Positions 25,488-32,178 are shown, counted from the first letter of the stretch. The stretch: DNA of 33,983 nt from Microcoleus sp. FACHB-1515 (GCF_014696105.1 NZ_JACJPO010000014.1:1-33983); one strand, 5' to 3'. Numbers and translations: made by a program. The notes: generated by a model not told the origin, from the sequence alone.

Positions 25488-25520
25488 AAAAATCCCTCCT
25501 TGACCGCAGCCAAGAAGGGA
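25488..25520 (-). terminator. Rho-independent terminator of the downstream-facing membrane protein gene
   Basis: On the minus strand, TCCCTTCTTG pairs with CAAGGAGGGA (one G-T pair) over an 8-base loop and is followed by five T residues. It begins 24 bases after the stop of the membrane protein gene at 25544. Confidence 0.8.
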
Positions 25521-25543
25521 CAACCCGAACTAAAAACTGAGCG

Positions 25544-26188
25544 TTAGCGATCGGTGTAGGTGGTCGTGGTTGCGATCGTGCGGGGCTTGCGCGTTCCCAC
25601 CGAAGCACCAATCAAAGAAGAGATGAGACCCAACAGCGAACCAAAGGTGAATCCCCAGCCACCCTTTGCTGCATTGCCAGCGATGTCCCGCGTTTGTTGA
25701 GCAGACGGCGAGTTAACATCCGGCACGTTTGTCGGCAGATTGCCAGCAGGAGCGACCTGTCCCACAACTTCGCCAGCATTGGCCGCAATCACGCCAAACG
25801 CGCCTGACACACCGCTTGCCAGCAGCCAAGCACTCAGAGCAAGCGTCGTTGCCCACAGCACTGCACCATTCAGCATCGCTGTACTGCGATTCATGGGACC
25901 GCAGCAGCGAGCCATCACCCAGCTACCCAAGAACAACGAGATGAACAAGCTAATAATTGACCAGATGCCAACGGCTGAGCCAACGCCGCCCGCATCCGTG
26001 CGGGGTGCACCAGAATTGGCGATCGTGGTCAGGCCAATTGCCGCACCCAAAGCGCTCAGCACCAGTTGCGAACTGATTGCCACCACTAATCCAGCGATGA
26101 TCGGACCCCAACGGACGCGATCGTGATAATCCACTGCTGCGGGAACCACAGCAGGTTCAACAATGTTCGGTCGATTCACATAAGCCAT
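25544..26188 (-). CDS. Cyanobacterial multi-span membrane protein, unknown function
   Basis: This is a 214-residue integral membrane protein with about four predicted spans: WGPIIAGLVVAISSQLVLSA, AVGIWSIISLFISLFLGSWV, AVLWATTLALSAWLLASGV and WGFTFGSLLGLISSLIGA. A cytosolic N-terminus (MAYVNRPNIVEPAVV) and a basic, Thr-rich C-terminus flank them. GGGAAA upstream of ATG 26188 supports this start over the ORF start at 26236. Similar proteins are annotated as hypothetical permease-like in cyanobacteria. No transport motif is recognised. A clear terminator follows. Confidence 0.75.
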   Translation of the reverse strand: MAYVNRPNIVEPAVVPAAVDYHDRVRWGPIIAGLVVAISSQLVLSALGAAIGLTTIANSGAPRTDAGGVGSAVGIWSIISLFISLFLGSWVMARCCGPMNRSTAMLNGAVLWATTLALSAWLLASGVSGAFGVIAANAGEVVGQVAPAGNLPTNVPDVNSPSAQQTRDIAGNAAKGGWGFTFGSLLGLISSLIGASVGTRKPRTIATTTTYTDR

Positions 26189-26461
26189 AACGATTTCCCG
26201 CTGCGTTTGATTTAGACAAAGGTTTATGAAAGTCAAATATATTGATCTCCTTGAGATGCTTTATCCCCCCCAAGGGGAGTTGCCTGTCAATCTTTAGGCG
26301 GAATCATCGCGTTTGCGATCGCGTTTTGATTTGTTTCATTTCACACTGCCATTGCGCTACCAAACTTCAGTGAAAATCAATCGTTTGCTTCATTGCTACT
26401 TGGCCAACGTACTTGATCGCACTCGATCGATGTCTAGACTTTTGCAAGATTTGCGAGGTAG

Positions 26462-26467
26462 TATAGA
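26462..26467 (+). promoter_or_regulatory. Candidate -10 box of rplS
   Basis: TATAGA lies 25 bases before the rplS ATG, with no good -35 partner at 17 bases. It is the best promoter-like hexamer in the 304-bp region between the minus-strand membrane protein gene and rplS. Confidence 0.35.
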
Positions 26468-26492
26468 AAGCTGTGAGTTTTAGGCAAAAGTC

Positions 26493-26846
26493 ATGAGTGC
26501 CGTTGAGATTATCCGCTCGATCGAGGCGGAACAGCTTAAGCAAGATCTTCCTGCTTTGGAGATTGGCGATACGGTTCGCGTCGGGGTACGAATTGTTGAA
26601 GGTGGAAAAGAGCGCGTCCAGCCGTATGAAGGCACGATCATTGCGATGCGGAATGGCGGCATCAACAAAACGATCACCGTCCGCCGCATCTTTCAGGGCG
26701 TTGGCGTTGAGCGGGTTTTCCTGGTGCATTCGCCACGTGTTGCCAAAATTGACATTTTGCGTCGAGGTCAAGCTCGCCGCGCCAAGCTGTACTATCTGCG
26801 CGATCGCGTGGGTAAAGCAACTCGCCTGAAAGAGCGCTTCAAGTAA
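26493..26846 (+). CDS. rplS: 50S ribosomal protein L19
   Basis: The 117-residue L19 sits at the 30S-50S interface. The typical motifs are [55 protein letters not shown] and [19 protein letters not shown]. It is followed by tRNA-Trp after 62 bp, an order seen in many cyanobacteria, where secE-nusG-rplK come next. Confidence 0.97.
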   Translation: MSAVEIIRSIEAEQLKQDLPALEIGDTVRVGVRIVEGGKERVQPYEGTIIAMRNGGINKTITVRRIFQGVGVERVFLVHSPRVAKIDILRRGQARRAKLYYLRDRVGKATRLKERFK

Positions 26847-26908
26847 GTACAGTTGGATGTGCAACTTCTGCTAAACTGGGTAAGGCAGCTTCAGCCGCCC
26901 GCCCGCCC

Positions 26909-26981
26909 GCGCTCTTAGTTCAGTTGGTAGAACGCAGGTCTCCAAAACCTGATGTCGGGGGTTCGAGTCCTCCAGGGCGCG
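26909..26981 (+). tRNA. tRNA-Trp (anticodon CCA)
   Basis: A 73-nt cloverleaf: acceptor GCGCTCT pairs with AGGGCGC (one G-T) with discriminator G. The anticodon stem is CAGGT/ACCTG with CCA at 26942-26944, and the T arm holds GGTTCGAGTCC. Its 3' half is the likely attachment site of the element that follows. Confidence 0.96.
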
Positions 26982-26997
26982 CTTTTTCCGTGAAAAC

Positions 26998-27040
26998 AAA
27001 ACTCCTGAAATCAAGGCCGTGCCCTAATTTCAGGAGTTTT
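26998..27040. terminator. Terminator hairpin after tRNA-Trp
   Basis: AAAACTCCTGAAAT pairs perfectly with ATTTCAGGAGTTTT (14 bp) around a 15-base loop. The arms carry T4 on either strand, so it could stop transcription from both directions. It isolates the tRNA/rplS transcript from the integrase. Confidence 0.75.
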
Positions 27041-27115
27041 AAGTTTTCTATATCGTTAATGATAGTAAATGATAGTCAACAATGTAGGCTGATTTTCTAA
27101 GCAGGATTTAAGCAA

Positions 27116-28207
27116 GTGGAAATCAGCGGCAAAATTGCACAAGCCAACGGACGGCTGAAAAGCGGTCGGGTCGGGGTGCGAATTGAGCAGATCGGAGAGA
27201 AGCTTTATCTACAGGCGACACTGCCACCGCGTCCGACCAGCCGAAAAACGAAACCTCATCAGCAGCGCATCAGCTTGGGAGTGGGAGCGCATCCAGCCGG
27301 GGTGAAGCTAGCAGAGAATGAGGCGCGAATTGTCGGCGCGTTGCTGGATGCTGGCAAGTTTGAGTGGACGCCCTACCTAAAAGGCAAGTTCAAGCCCGCG
27401 CAGAGCGTTGGGGAGTGGGTCGAACGCTTTGAGGCGGCACATCGATCGAAGATGGCGGCAGTGACTTGGAGAAGCGACTATCAGGAAGTGTTTAATTCAC
27501 TGCCGATCGATCGCCCGCTGACGGTTGAGTTGCTTCAAAAGGCGATCGAGGCGACACCAGAGAACACGCGGACGCGGCGGCGCTGGTGTCTGACGTTGGG
27601 ACGGCTTGCAAAATTCGCGGGGTTAGAGTGCGACTTCAAATTGTTGCAGGGCAGCTATTCAGCCAGCAGGGTCGATCCGCGTGAGTTGCCGACTGATGAG
27701 CAAATTGTGGAGTGGTTCGGCAAAATTCAGAATCCCGCGTGGCGTTGGGTGTATGGGGCGATCGCCACGTATGGCCTGAGAAACCACGAAGCATTTTTTC
27801 TCGACGCGGCGGCGCTGGAGCAGGGCGGATGGATGGTGAGAGTGACTGAGGGCAAGACGGGATCGCATGACGTTTGGCCGTGCTATCCCGAATGGGTAGA
27901 GCAGTTCGATTTGCGGCGGAAGCTGCTGCCAGATGTGAACGGTGCTGATCATGCTGCCTATGGGCAGCGCGTTACGCAGTATTTCAGCAGAATCAGCTTA
28001 CCGTTCACAGCGCTGGATCTGCGTCACTGTTGGGCAAGAAGAACACTCGAATTCGGTTTACCCGTTGAACTGGCAGCGCGGCAGATGGGTCACTCGGTAG
28101 AAGTTCATACGAATACTTACCACCGATGGTTGAGTGCGGATGTGCATGAAAGAGCGTTTCGGTCATTGATGTTAAGGTCTGATCGTCCGTTGCCTCCAAA
28201 AAACTAA
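27116..28207 (+). CDS. Tyrosine recombinase (integrase)
   Basis: This 363-residue site-specific recombinase presumably integrates and excises the element at tRNA-Trp. The N-terminal core-binding region (about 90-175) precedes the catalytic domain. Catalytic residues are R222 in TYGLRNHE, K247 in TEGKTGS, R303 in ALDLRHCWARR, H326 in QMGHS and Y335 in NTYHRW. The box II histidine of the usual H-x-L-R-H motif is L300 here, a variation that I believe also occurs in related cyanobacterial integrases. The start is GTG 27116, with no better upstream alternative. Its 3' end is antisense to the 118-codon ORF at 28005-28361. Confidence 0.9.
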   Translation: MEISGKIAQANGRLKSGRVGVRIEQIGEKLYLQATLPPRPTSRKTKPHQQRISLGVGAHPAGVKLAENEARIVGALLDAGKFEWTPYLKGKFKPAQSVGEWVERFEAAHRSKMAAVTWRSDYQEVFNSLPIDRPLTVELLQKAIEATPENTRTRRRWCLTLGRLAKFAGLECDFKLLQGSYSASRVDPRELPTDEQIVEWFGKIQNPAWRWVYGAIATYGLRNHEAFFLDAAALEQGGWMVRVTEGKTGSHDVWPCYPEWVEQFDLRRKLLPDVNGADHAAYGQRVTQYFSRISLPFTALDLRHCWARRTLEFGLPVELAARQMGHSVEVHTNTYHRWLSADVHERAFRSLMLRSDRPLPPKN

Positions 28208-28361
28208 TTTCAAATTCATCGAAAAGGTAGAATTCAGCAATCGAAAGTGGATTATCACAAACGCCTGAATAGAAGCCAGCGTTCAAACCTTCAGAATAAA
28301 AAATGATTTGAAACTTCCCATTTTTGGTTTCCTGAAAAATCAATGCGTCCTCATCTTTCAT
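28005..28361 (-). CDS. Small protein of unknown function, antisense to integrase end
   Basis: This 118-codon ORF has an excellent ribosome binding site (GGAGG, 7 bases before ATG 28361) lying in the last codons of the upstream HTH gene, whose stop is two bases before the start. The first half (MKDEDALIFQETKNGKFQII, FYSEGLNAGFYSGV, AEFYLFDEFEISF) reads as a compact acidic protein. From residue 52 on the frame is antisense to the integrase gene for 203 bp and looks less natural. A frameshift or a shorter ancestral gene is possible. No family is recognised. Confidence 0.6.
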   Translation of the reverse strand: MKDEDALIFQETKNGKFQIIFYSEGLNAGFYSGVCDNPLSIAEFYLFDEFEISFLEATDDQTLTSMTETLFHAHPHSTIGGKYSYELLPSDPSAALPVQRVNRIRVFFLPNSDADPAL

Positions 28362-28363
28362 TG

Positions 28364-28696
28364 CTATTCCTCCGATCGCATTGCGGTTAAATTTTCAGGT
28401 GAATCGCGATCGTTTATCGACACTCGAAACGCCTCGATCGCCCTTTGAACATTCTCTTCATGCCAACGGAAGGTAGGTCTTGCGGCCTGCGGACTGATGT
28501 TTCGATAGTGCTTGTTAAGCTTCAAAATTTTCTCATTACGAAGATGCTGCAAGTGCTGACGAGTACAGCTTAAAACCTCACACATCCGCGCAGTTGTTAC
28601 CCAATCTGAAGAGAGTTCCAGCCGTTTTTTGTTTGCCATTGTAGGAAAGAGTTCGAGTTGAGTGCCTTGAAAAAATCTGCGTTTAGGTTTTGACAT
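28364..28696 (-). CDS. Excisionase-like helix-turn-helix protein
   Basis: This 110-residue protein has a MerR/excisionase-type HTH in its centre (WVTTARMCEVLSCTRQHLQH, then LRNEKILKLNKHYR). The position beside the integrase, small size and basic character suggest a recombination directionality factor or replication regulator. ATG 28696 overlaps the end of the primase gene by 14 bp; ATG 28639 (MANKKRLELSSDW) would give the HTH domain only. Neither has a good SD, which agrees with translational coupling. The same frame extends upstream to 28846 inside the primase gene but is not protein-like there. Confidence 0.7.
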   Translation of the reverse strand: MSKPKRRFFQGTQLELFPTMANKKRLELSSDWVTTARMCEVLSCTRQHLQHLRNEKILKLNKHYRNISPQAARPTFRWHEENVQRAIEAFRVSINDRDSPENLTAMRSEE

Positions 28697-30431
28697 TGAC
28701 TGGACTTGATCGCGAGGGTCGGAAGCGGTGACGCTCGATCGATCGCTGCAAAATTCGCTCATAGCCTGCCGTGCCGTAGTCGATGCTGATGCGGCAGTCG
28801 GGGCAGTAGTGGGCATCCAGTCCGGTGATGGCGCGTGAATGCTCACAGCGCTGGTTGAGTTGTCGGAAGTAGTTCTCGTCCGGCGGCGGTGAATTGTCCC
28901 GCTGGTGGCGCTTGGCGGCTTGTCGGGCGCGAATTTGCTTGAGCAGGTCTAGAAGCACGTCGCGGCGGTTTGGAGCGTCTTCCTGTCCCCCACACCCCCC
29001 AACAGCCGTTGCAGGTATCTCCACCGCCGACTGCACTGGAGGTGCGTCGGCGGAAAGTGGAGAAAGCTTATTGTGCACAACAGGGTGATCCTCCTTGCTG
29101 GGAGCGGGTTTCAGCGATCGCGGATCGTCCACTTTGGGGACAACAGGGTGATCTTCCTGACTGGGAGCGGGTTTCAGCGATTTTTTAGCCCATAAATCGC
29201 GATTTTTGTAACATGTCTTAACACTTGTGCCGCTGGCTTTGGCGATCGCGTTCCGCCGTTCAGTTAGTCCATCAGGAAGTTCGTCATTCGCAGCAAGGGC
29301 ATTGACAGCGAGGCGAATTCTCTCTCGCGCATCGTTTGCCTGCTGGTCATTCCAGCTTGGGGTGTGGCTGGCCATCCCCTCATCGTCAGGCTGTAGTTTC
29401 TGCTTGCTGCCATAGGGGTAGTAGCGGCGGATGACCGATCGCGCCCAATTGCGGCAGAGATCGACCATGTCGCGCTGATGGCCGCAGAATTCATCGAACC
29501 CCGGCAGAATGGCGGCAGTTTCGGCAATGCCGGAGGCGAGGGCGTCACCCGTCAGCGGATCGCCGCCGAAAAGCACATGGCCGAACACATAAAGCCGGGT
29601 GGCGATTCGACCTAACAGGCGGTTGGTTTGGCCGTGATCAGTCCAGCCGAGTTCGATCTCGGCATTCAGGTCGGAGAGGAACTTTTGGGCACTGCCGCGA
29701 ATGCGTCTCGACCCGCGCCGATCGTGCTGTTTGATGATTTGCTCGATCGTTCCGTGCTTGATGTCGTTGAACTGTTCGGCTTGTCGCCACAGTTGCACGA
29801 AGCGATCGCGCCCGCCGTAGATCGGCTGATAGTCGGCGTTCAGAATGTAGCTGCCAGCTTGCAGCGGCAGTCGATGCCCGCTGTAGAGAGTTGGTTCCAT
29901 CGAATAGGCTTTGGGGTTGGGAAATACCTCCAAGTTTCCCAAGCTGATTTTGAAGCCGCGATTTTCGAGTAGCAGGGTGGCGGCGCGGGCGATCGCCCAA
30001 CTGGGCACGGGTCGGGAAAAGGGAAAGTAGAGATGCAGGCCGCCGCTGTAGCTGGATGAGATGGCAACGTGTGCATAGAAACCGAGCGGCTCTAGTGCTT
30101 CGACGATGCGCCCAATGGCGTAAGGGTCGCGATCGGGGTGATAGCGAGAAGTGCGATCGACATCCAACATCAGGTAGCTGGTGGCTGCACCGAAGCGGAC
30201 GCCGTACAGGAATGAGCCTTGATTGATCAGGCGATCGCTGAGCAGGTGGCGATTTTCGGTTTGCCACTGGGGTTTCTCGTCGGCGGCTGGATGCTCTGCC
30301 CACAGATAAGACCCTCTGTGGGGAAAGAGCTTGAGAAATTCGTCTGACCGTTCATCCACGTAAGCGAACCGCTCGATCGCGGCTGTGGTGTAGGGTGTGG
30401 CATTTGTTGAGAGTGATTTGGCTGTTAGCAT
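28683..30431 (-). CDS. AEP superfamily primase / replication protein with HTH and zinc-knuckle regions
   Basis: This 582-residue protein looks like the replication initiator or primase of the element. Archaeo-eukaryotic primase motifs are present: motif I in YLMLDVD (D90, D92), motif II in SYSGGLHLYFPF (S129, H133) and motif III in LEVFPNPK (E168). A helical middle domain follows (LLGRIATRLYVFGHVLFG). Next is an HTH-like segment (LTERRNAIAKASGTSVKTCY) and a Pro/Asp-rich linker with an internal duplication of SLKPAPS-EDHPVV. A C-terminal zinc knuckle (C-x13-C-x2-C in the CEHSRAITG and YCPDCRIS region) ends the protein. No helicase motifs were found. The polymerase fold is inferred from motifs only. 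Confidence 0.75.
   Translation of the reverse strand: MLTAKSLSTNATPYTTAAIERFAYVDERSDEFLKLFPHRGSYLWAEHPAADEKPQWQTENRHLLSDRLINQGSFLYGVRFGAATSYLMLDVDRTSRYHPDRDPYAIGRIVEALEPLGFYAHVAISSSYSGGLHLYFPFSRPVPSWAIARAATLLLENRGFKISLGNLEVFPNPKAYSMEPTLYSGHRLPLQAGSYILNADYQPIYGGRDRFVQLWRQAEQFNDIKHGTIEQIIKQHDRRGSRRIRGSAQKFLSDLNAEIELGWTDHGQTNRLLGRIATRLYVFGHVLFGGDPLTGDALASGIAETAAILPGFDEFCGHQRDMVDLCRNWARSVIRRYYPYGSKQKLQPDDEGMASHTPSWNDQQANDARERIRLAVNALAANDELPDGLTERRNAIAKASGTSVKTCYKNRDLWAKKSLKPAPSQEDHPVVPKVDDPRSLKPAPSKEDHPVVHNKLSPLSADAPPVQSAVEIPATAVGGCGGQEDAPNRRDVLLDLLKQIRARQAAKRHQRDNSPPPDENYFRQLNQRCEHSRAITGLDAHYCPDCRISIDYGTAGYERILQRSIERHRFRPSRSSPVNVKT
29077..29181 (-). repeat. 63-bp-period internal duplication in the primase gene
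   Basis: Two 42-bp copies begin at 29077 and 29140, differing at a few bases, and encode SLKPAPSQEDHPVV and SLKPAPSKEDHPVV. The 63-bp period preserves the reading frame. It lies in the linker before the zinc knuckle. Confidence 0.8.
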
Positions 30432-30489
30432 CGGACTGATAGAACCGTTGAAAGCTGGGAATTTTCAATTCGGTTTGAACACCAAAACC

Positions 30490-30522
30490 ATGCGGCGCTG
30501 CTCTCGGAAAGCAGCGCCGCAT
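30490..30522. terminator. GC-rich 13-bp hairpin before the primase gene
   Basis: ATGCGGCGCTGCT pairs perfectly with AGCAGCGCCGCAT around a 7-base loop. It lies between the zinc-ribbon gene and the primase gene on the minus strand. T-rich sequence occurs on both sides but is short (T4), so it could be an attenuator that lowers primase expression. Confidence 0.6.
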
Positions 30523-30526
30523 TTTG

Positions 30527-30730
30527 TTAGGGGACTGGTAGCAGTTGAGCAGCAGCAACGGCGGTGCAATCACCGCAGTTACATTGGCTCTCCAGCTTGA
30601 CGCCGCCACACTTGCAGCGACTTAGGCCAGATTCGATCGGCATTGCGGTTGCATGGTTGCAGCCGGGGCAGGGGAACCAGGAACCAATGAATCGGACGAA
30701 GCGCAGGTCTTCACATTCAGGGCATTGCAT
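30527..30730 (-). CDS. Small zinc-ribbon-like protein, 67 aa
   Basis: This 67-residue protein has several metal-binding cysteine pairs: CPEC near the start, CPGC in FPCPGCNHA, CKCGG and CNCGDC. They suggest one or two zinc ribbons. ATG 30730 has GGAGG with a 7-base spacing, and its start overlaps the stop of the preceding gene (TAATG), so the pair is translationally coupled. No homologous family was recognised. It may bind DNA or assist the primase encoded downstream. Confidence 0.68.
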   Translation of the reverse strand: MQCPECEDLRFVRFIGSWFPCPGCNHATAMPIESGLSRCKCGGVKLESQCNCGDCTAVAAAQLLPVP

Positions 30731-30915
30731 TACGCTTCCTCCCCGGCCACGCCGATCGCTTTGTCCAGCAGCTTCACCAGGTCGGCAGCGCGACTACCCT
30801 GAAAATCAAGACTGGTTCCACCGCGAAAGTAGATGAAAAGCTCGTCGTAATCGATGTGGTAGTAGTCGATCGCCTCTGGATTGATGCGGTGTTCCTCGAA
30901 TTGAATGAATTTCAT
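30730..30915 (-). CDS. Small acidic protein of unknown function, 61 aa
   Basis: The 61-residue product (MKFIQFEEHRINPEAIDYY, FIYFRGGTSLDFQG, KLLDKAIGVAGEEA) has a mixed beta-helix pattern. It is the first clear gene of the leftward block. AGGG lies about 10 bases before the ATG, a weak ribosome site. The stop overlaps the ATG of the zinc-ribbon gene. No known domain is recognised. Confidence 0.6.
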   Translation of the reverse strand: MKFIQFEEHRINPEAIDYYHIDYDELFIYFRGGTSLDFQGSRAADLVKLLDKAIGVAGEEA

Positions 30916-30954
30916 GAGTTAAAATCCCTAGTACGTTTTGTTTGTTGCGAAATG

Positions 30955-30991
30955 AAAAGCGCCGTCTCTCTGCACAAGAGGCGGCGCTTTT
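30955..30991. terminator. 15-bp hairpin in the leader of the leftward operon
   Basis: AAAAGCGCCGTCTCT pairs with AGAGGCGGCGCTTTT (one G-T) over a 7-base loop. It lies between the predicted leftward promoter (31166-31194) and the first clear gene (30915), so it may act as an attenuator. Each arm ends in only four T residues. Confidence 0.6.
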
Positions 30992-31157
30992 GGTCTTTCA
31001 CGGAATTGTTTGCATCGGTCATGCTCCTCGATCGAGAGTTGCGATCGCTCAAACCTTCATGAAGGCGCGATCGGAGTAGATCATTAGGGGATGCAGGGTG
31101 GCTACGACAGCAAATCATCACCACCCTGTCCAGTCCCTTACCGAGAGCGGAAGTAGA

Positions 31158-31205
31158 CTACCTACACATTAGGTAGTTGACTCCCGTAAGTCAAGTACCT
31201 ATGAT
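31158..31205. promoter_or_regulatory. Divergent promoter/operator region of the element
   Basis: Two palindromes lie side by side: CTACCT-N7-AGGTAG (31158-31176) and TTGACT-N6-AGTCAA (31177-31194). The two arms of the second form -35 boxes on opposite strands. Rightward, TTGACT (31177-31182) stands 17 bases before TATGAT (31200-31205). Leftward, TTGACT (31194-31189) stands 17 bases before TAATGT (31171-31166). The first palindrome overlaps the leftward -10. The XRE protein encoded directly to the right is the obvious candidate to bind here. Confidence 0.7.
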
Positions 31206-31464
31206 TGATTCAAACGGAGAGAGAAAGAGTAGACCTGGATTGAAAGCACTTCGACTAAGAAGAGGTTTTTCGCAGTCAGCACTAGCACGCGCAATCGGTG
31301 CTACGGAGAAGGCTGTAAGGAATTGGGAAAACGACGGTGCGATTCCCAGTTTTGACAAGGCTTATCTACTCTCGAAAATCCTGGAAGTCTCACTGGATGA
31401 GCTTGCTCACGAGTTCAATTTGGACTCTAAAGAGCATGAAGCAACGCACTCCAACAGCCAGTAG
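31201..31464 (+). CDS. XRE-family helix-turn-helix transcriptional regulator
   Basis: This 87-residue Cro/C1-type regulator has the HTH at about 15-70: GLKALRLRRGFSQSALARAI, then GATEKAVRNWENDGAIPS and LLSKILEVSLDELA. It probably represses the leftward genes and itself. ATG 31201 is the first ATG, but it lies inside the -10 element of the strong rightward promoter. If that promoter is used, translation must start downstream, for example at TTG 31240 (LKALRLRRG), which would still keep the whole HTH. A shared operon with the next gene is likely (58 bp gap). Confidence 0.85.
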   Translation: MIDSNGERKSRPGLKALRLRRGFSQSALARAIGATEKAVRNWENDGAIPSFDKAYLLSKILEVSLDELAHEFNLDSKEHEATHSNSQ

Positions 31465-31522
31465 CGCGGCTGATGAAGTGCTAACCCCCAACCTAATCAA
31501 CTAGGAAAGGAGCTAACTGTAT

Positions 31523-32134
31523 ATGACTACAAAACCGCTGCCGTCAGCGGACAAATTCACGCCGATCGATGACATCGCGACCGCTTGGGGCGTCACACCC
31601 AAGACCGTCAATAACTGGTGTGAATTCGTCTACCAGGGATTCGGCATCATGCTTCCCAGCAACGGCCCGTTTCCACAATGGGCCGTCAAACTTCTAGAGC
31701 TTTGCGCCAAACACATCTCCGAAAAAGCATCGCTCTACCATGCCGAAACCGGAGAAAAGCGCCGCCTCAAAGGTGCTGATTTTGTGGCAAAAATGCGCCG
31801 TCTGCGGGCTGAAGGGCATTTCCAAGAATTCGAGAAATTCCAGAATTTCCAGAATTTCCAGAATTCCGAAGATGCTTCAGATGATTTGTTCGCAGAGGTG
31901 GGCGCGATCGTGCGCGAAAGCGATCAGGAGTTGCAGCAAATCAAAGTTGCAATCCATCAGCATGAAGACGCGCAAATTGAAGAGCTAGCGCAGTTCATCG
32001 AGGACTCGCCACAGCGCAAGAAAGGTAAGCTGCTCAGTCGTTTGCAAACCGGAAAAGTGTTGCGCGGCGTGCAAGACACCGACCCAACGATCGGCACGAC
32101 GATCGACGTTGCTTACACCAAAGAAAATTTCTAG
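31523..32134 (+). CDS. HTH protein with iteron array in its coding sequence
   Basis: This 203-residue protein has a MerR-like HTH at the N-terminus (TPIDDIATAWGVTPKTVNNW) and helical, charged sequence after it. A Phe-Gln-Asn tripeptide repeat (EKFQNFQNFQNSED) lies in the middle, and an acidic coiled-coil-like segment (QELQQIKVAIHQHEDAQIEE) near the C-terminus. AGGAAAGGAG precedes ATG 31523. The tripeptide repeat is encoded by 9-bp DNA units of the form TTCNNGAA, and another array of such units follows the stop. The protein could be a DNA-binding partition or replication factor that recognises these sites; this is inference. Confidence 0.75.
   Translation: MTTKPLPSADKFTPIDDIATAWGVTPKTVNNWCEFVYQGFGIMLPSNGPFPQWAVKLLELCAKHISEKASLYHAETGEKRRLKGADFVAKMRRLRAEGHFQEFEKFQNFQNFQNSEDASDDLFAEVGAIVRESDQELQQIKVAIHQHEDAQIEELAQFIEDSPQRKKGKLLSRLQTGKVLRGVQDTDPTIGTTIDVAYTKENF
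31820..31864 (+). repeat. Iteron-like array 1, five 9-bp units inside the HTH gene
   Basis: Units in order are TTCCAAGAA, TTCGAGAAA, and TTCCAGAAT three times. Four of the five contain the dyad TTCNNGAA. The period of 9 keeps the coding frame. GAATTTCCAGAATTTC (31843-31858) recurs exactly, inverted, in array 2. Confidence 0.85.
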
Positions 32135-32173
32135 AAGTTCTAGAAATTCTGGAAATTCCGAAATTTCCAGGTT
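32129..32173 (+). repeat. Iteron-like array 2, five 9-bp units at the HTH gene end and beyond
   Basis: Units are TTCTAGAAG, TTCTAGAAA, TTCTGGAAA, TTCCGAAAT and TTCCAGGTT. The first overlaps the stop codon and the rest are non-coding. The first three have the TTCNNGAA dyad. The 16-mer GAAATTCTGGAAATTC (32143-32158) is the exact reverse complement of 31843-31858. Confidence 0.85.
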
Positions 32174-32178
32174 TGTTC

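Noticed and set aside
26367-26864. 165-codon minus-strand ORF opposite rplS
   Set aside because: It is a shadow of the conserved L19 gene.
28683-30431. TOTE-type conflict system or other known defence primase
   Set aside because: The primase motif III resembles that group, but no helicase, nuclease or transcription-related partner genes are present in the element as seen.
30912-31124. 70-codon minus-strand ORF in the leader of the leftward operon
   Set aside because: It runs through the 15-bp hairpin at 30955-30991, is rich in Arg/Ser and lacks protein-like patterns. A short leader peptide from ATG 31022 is possible but its GGAG is only one base away.
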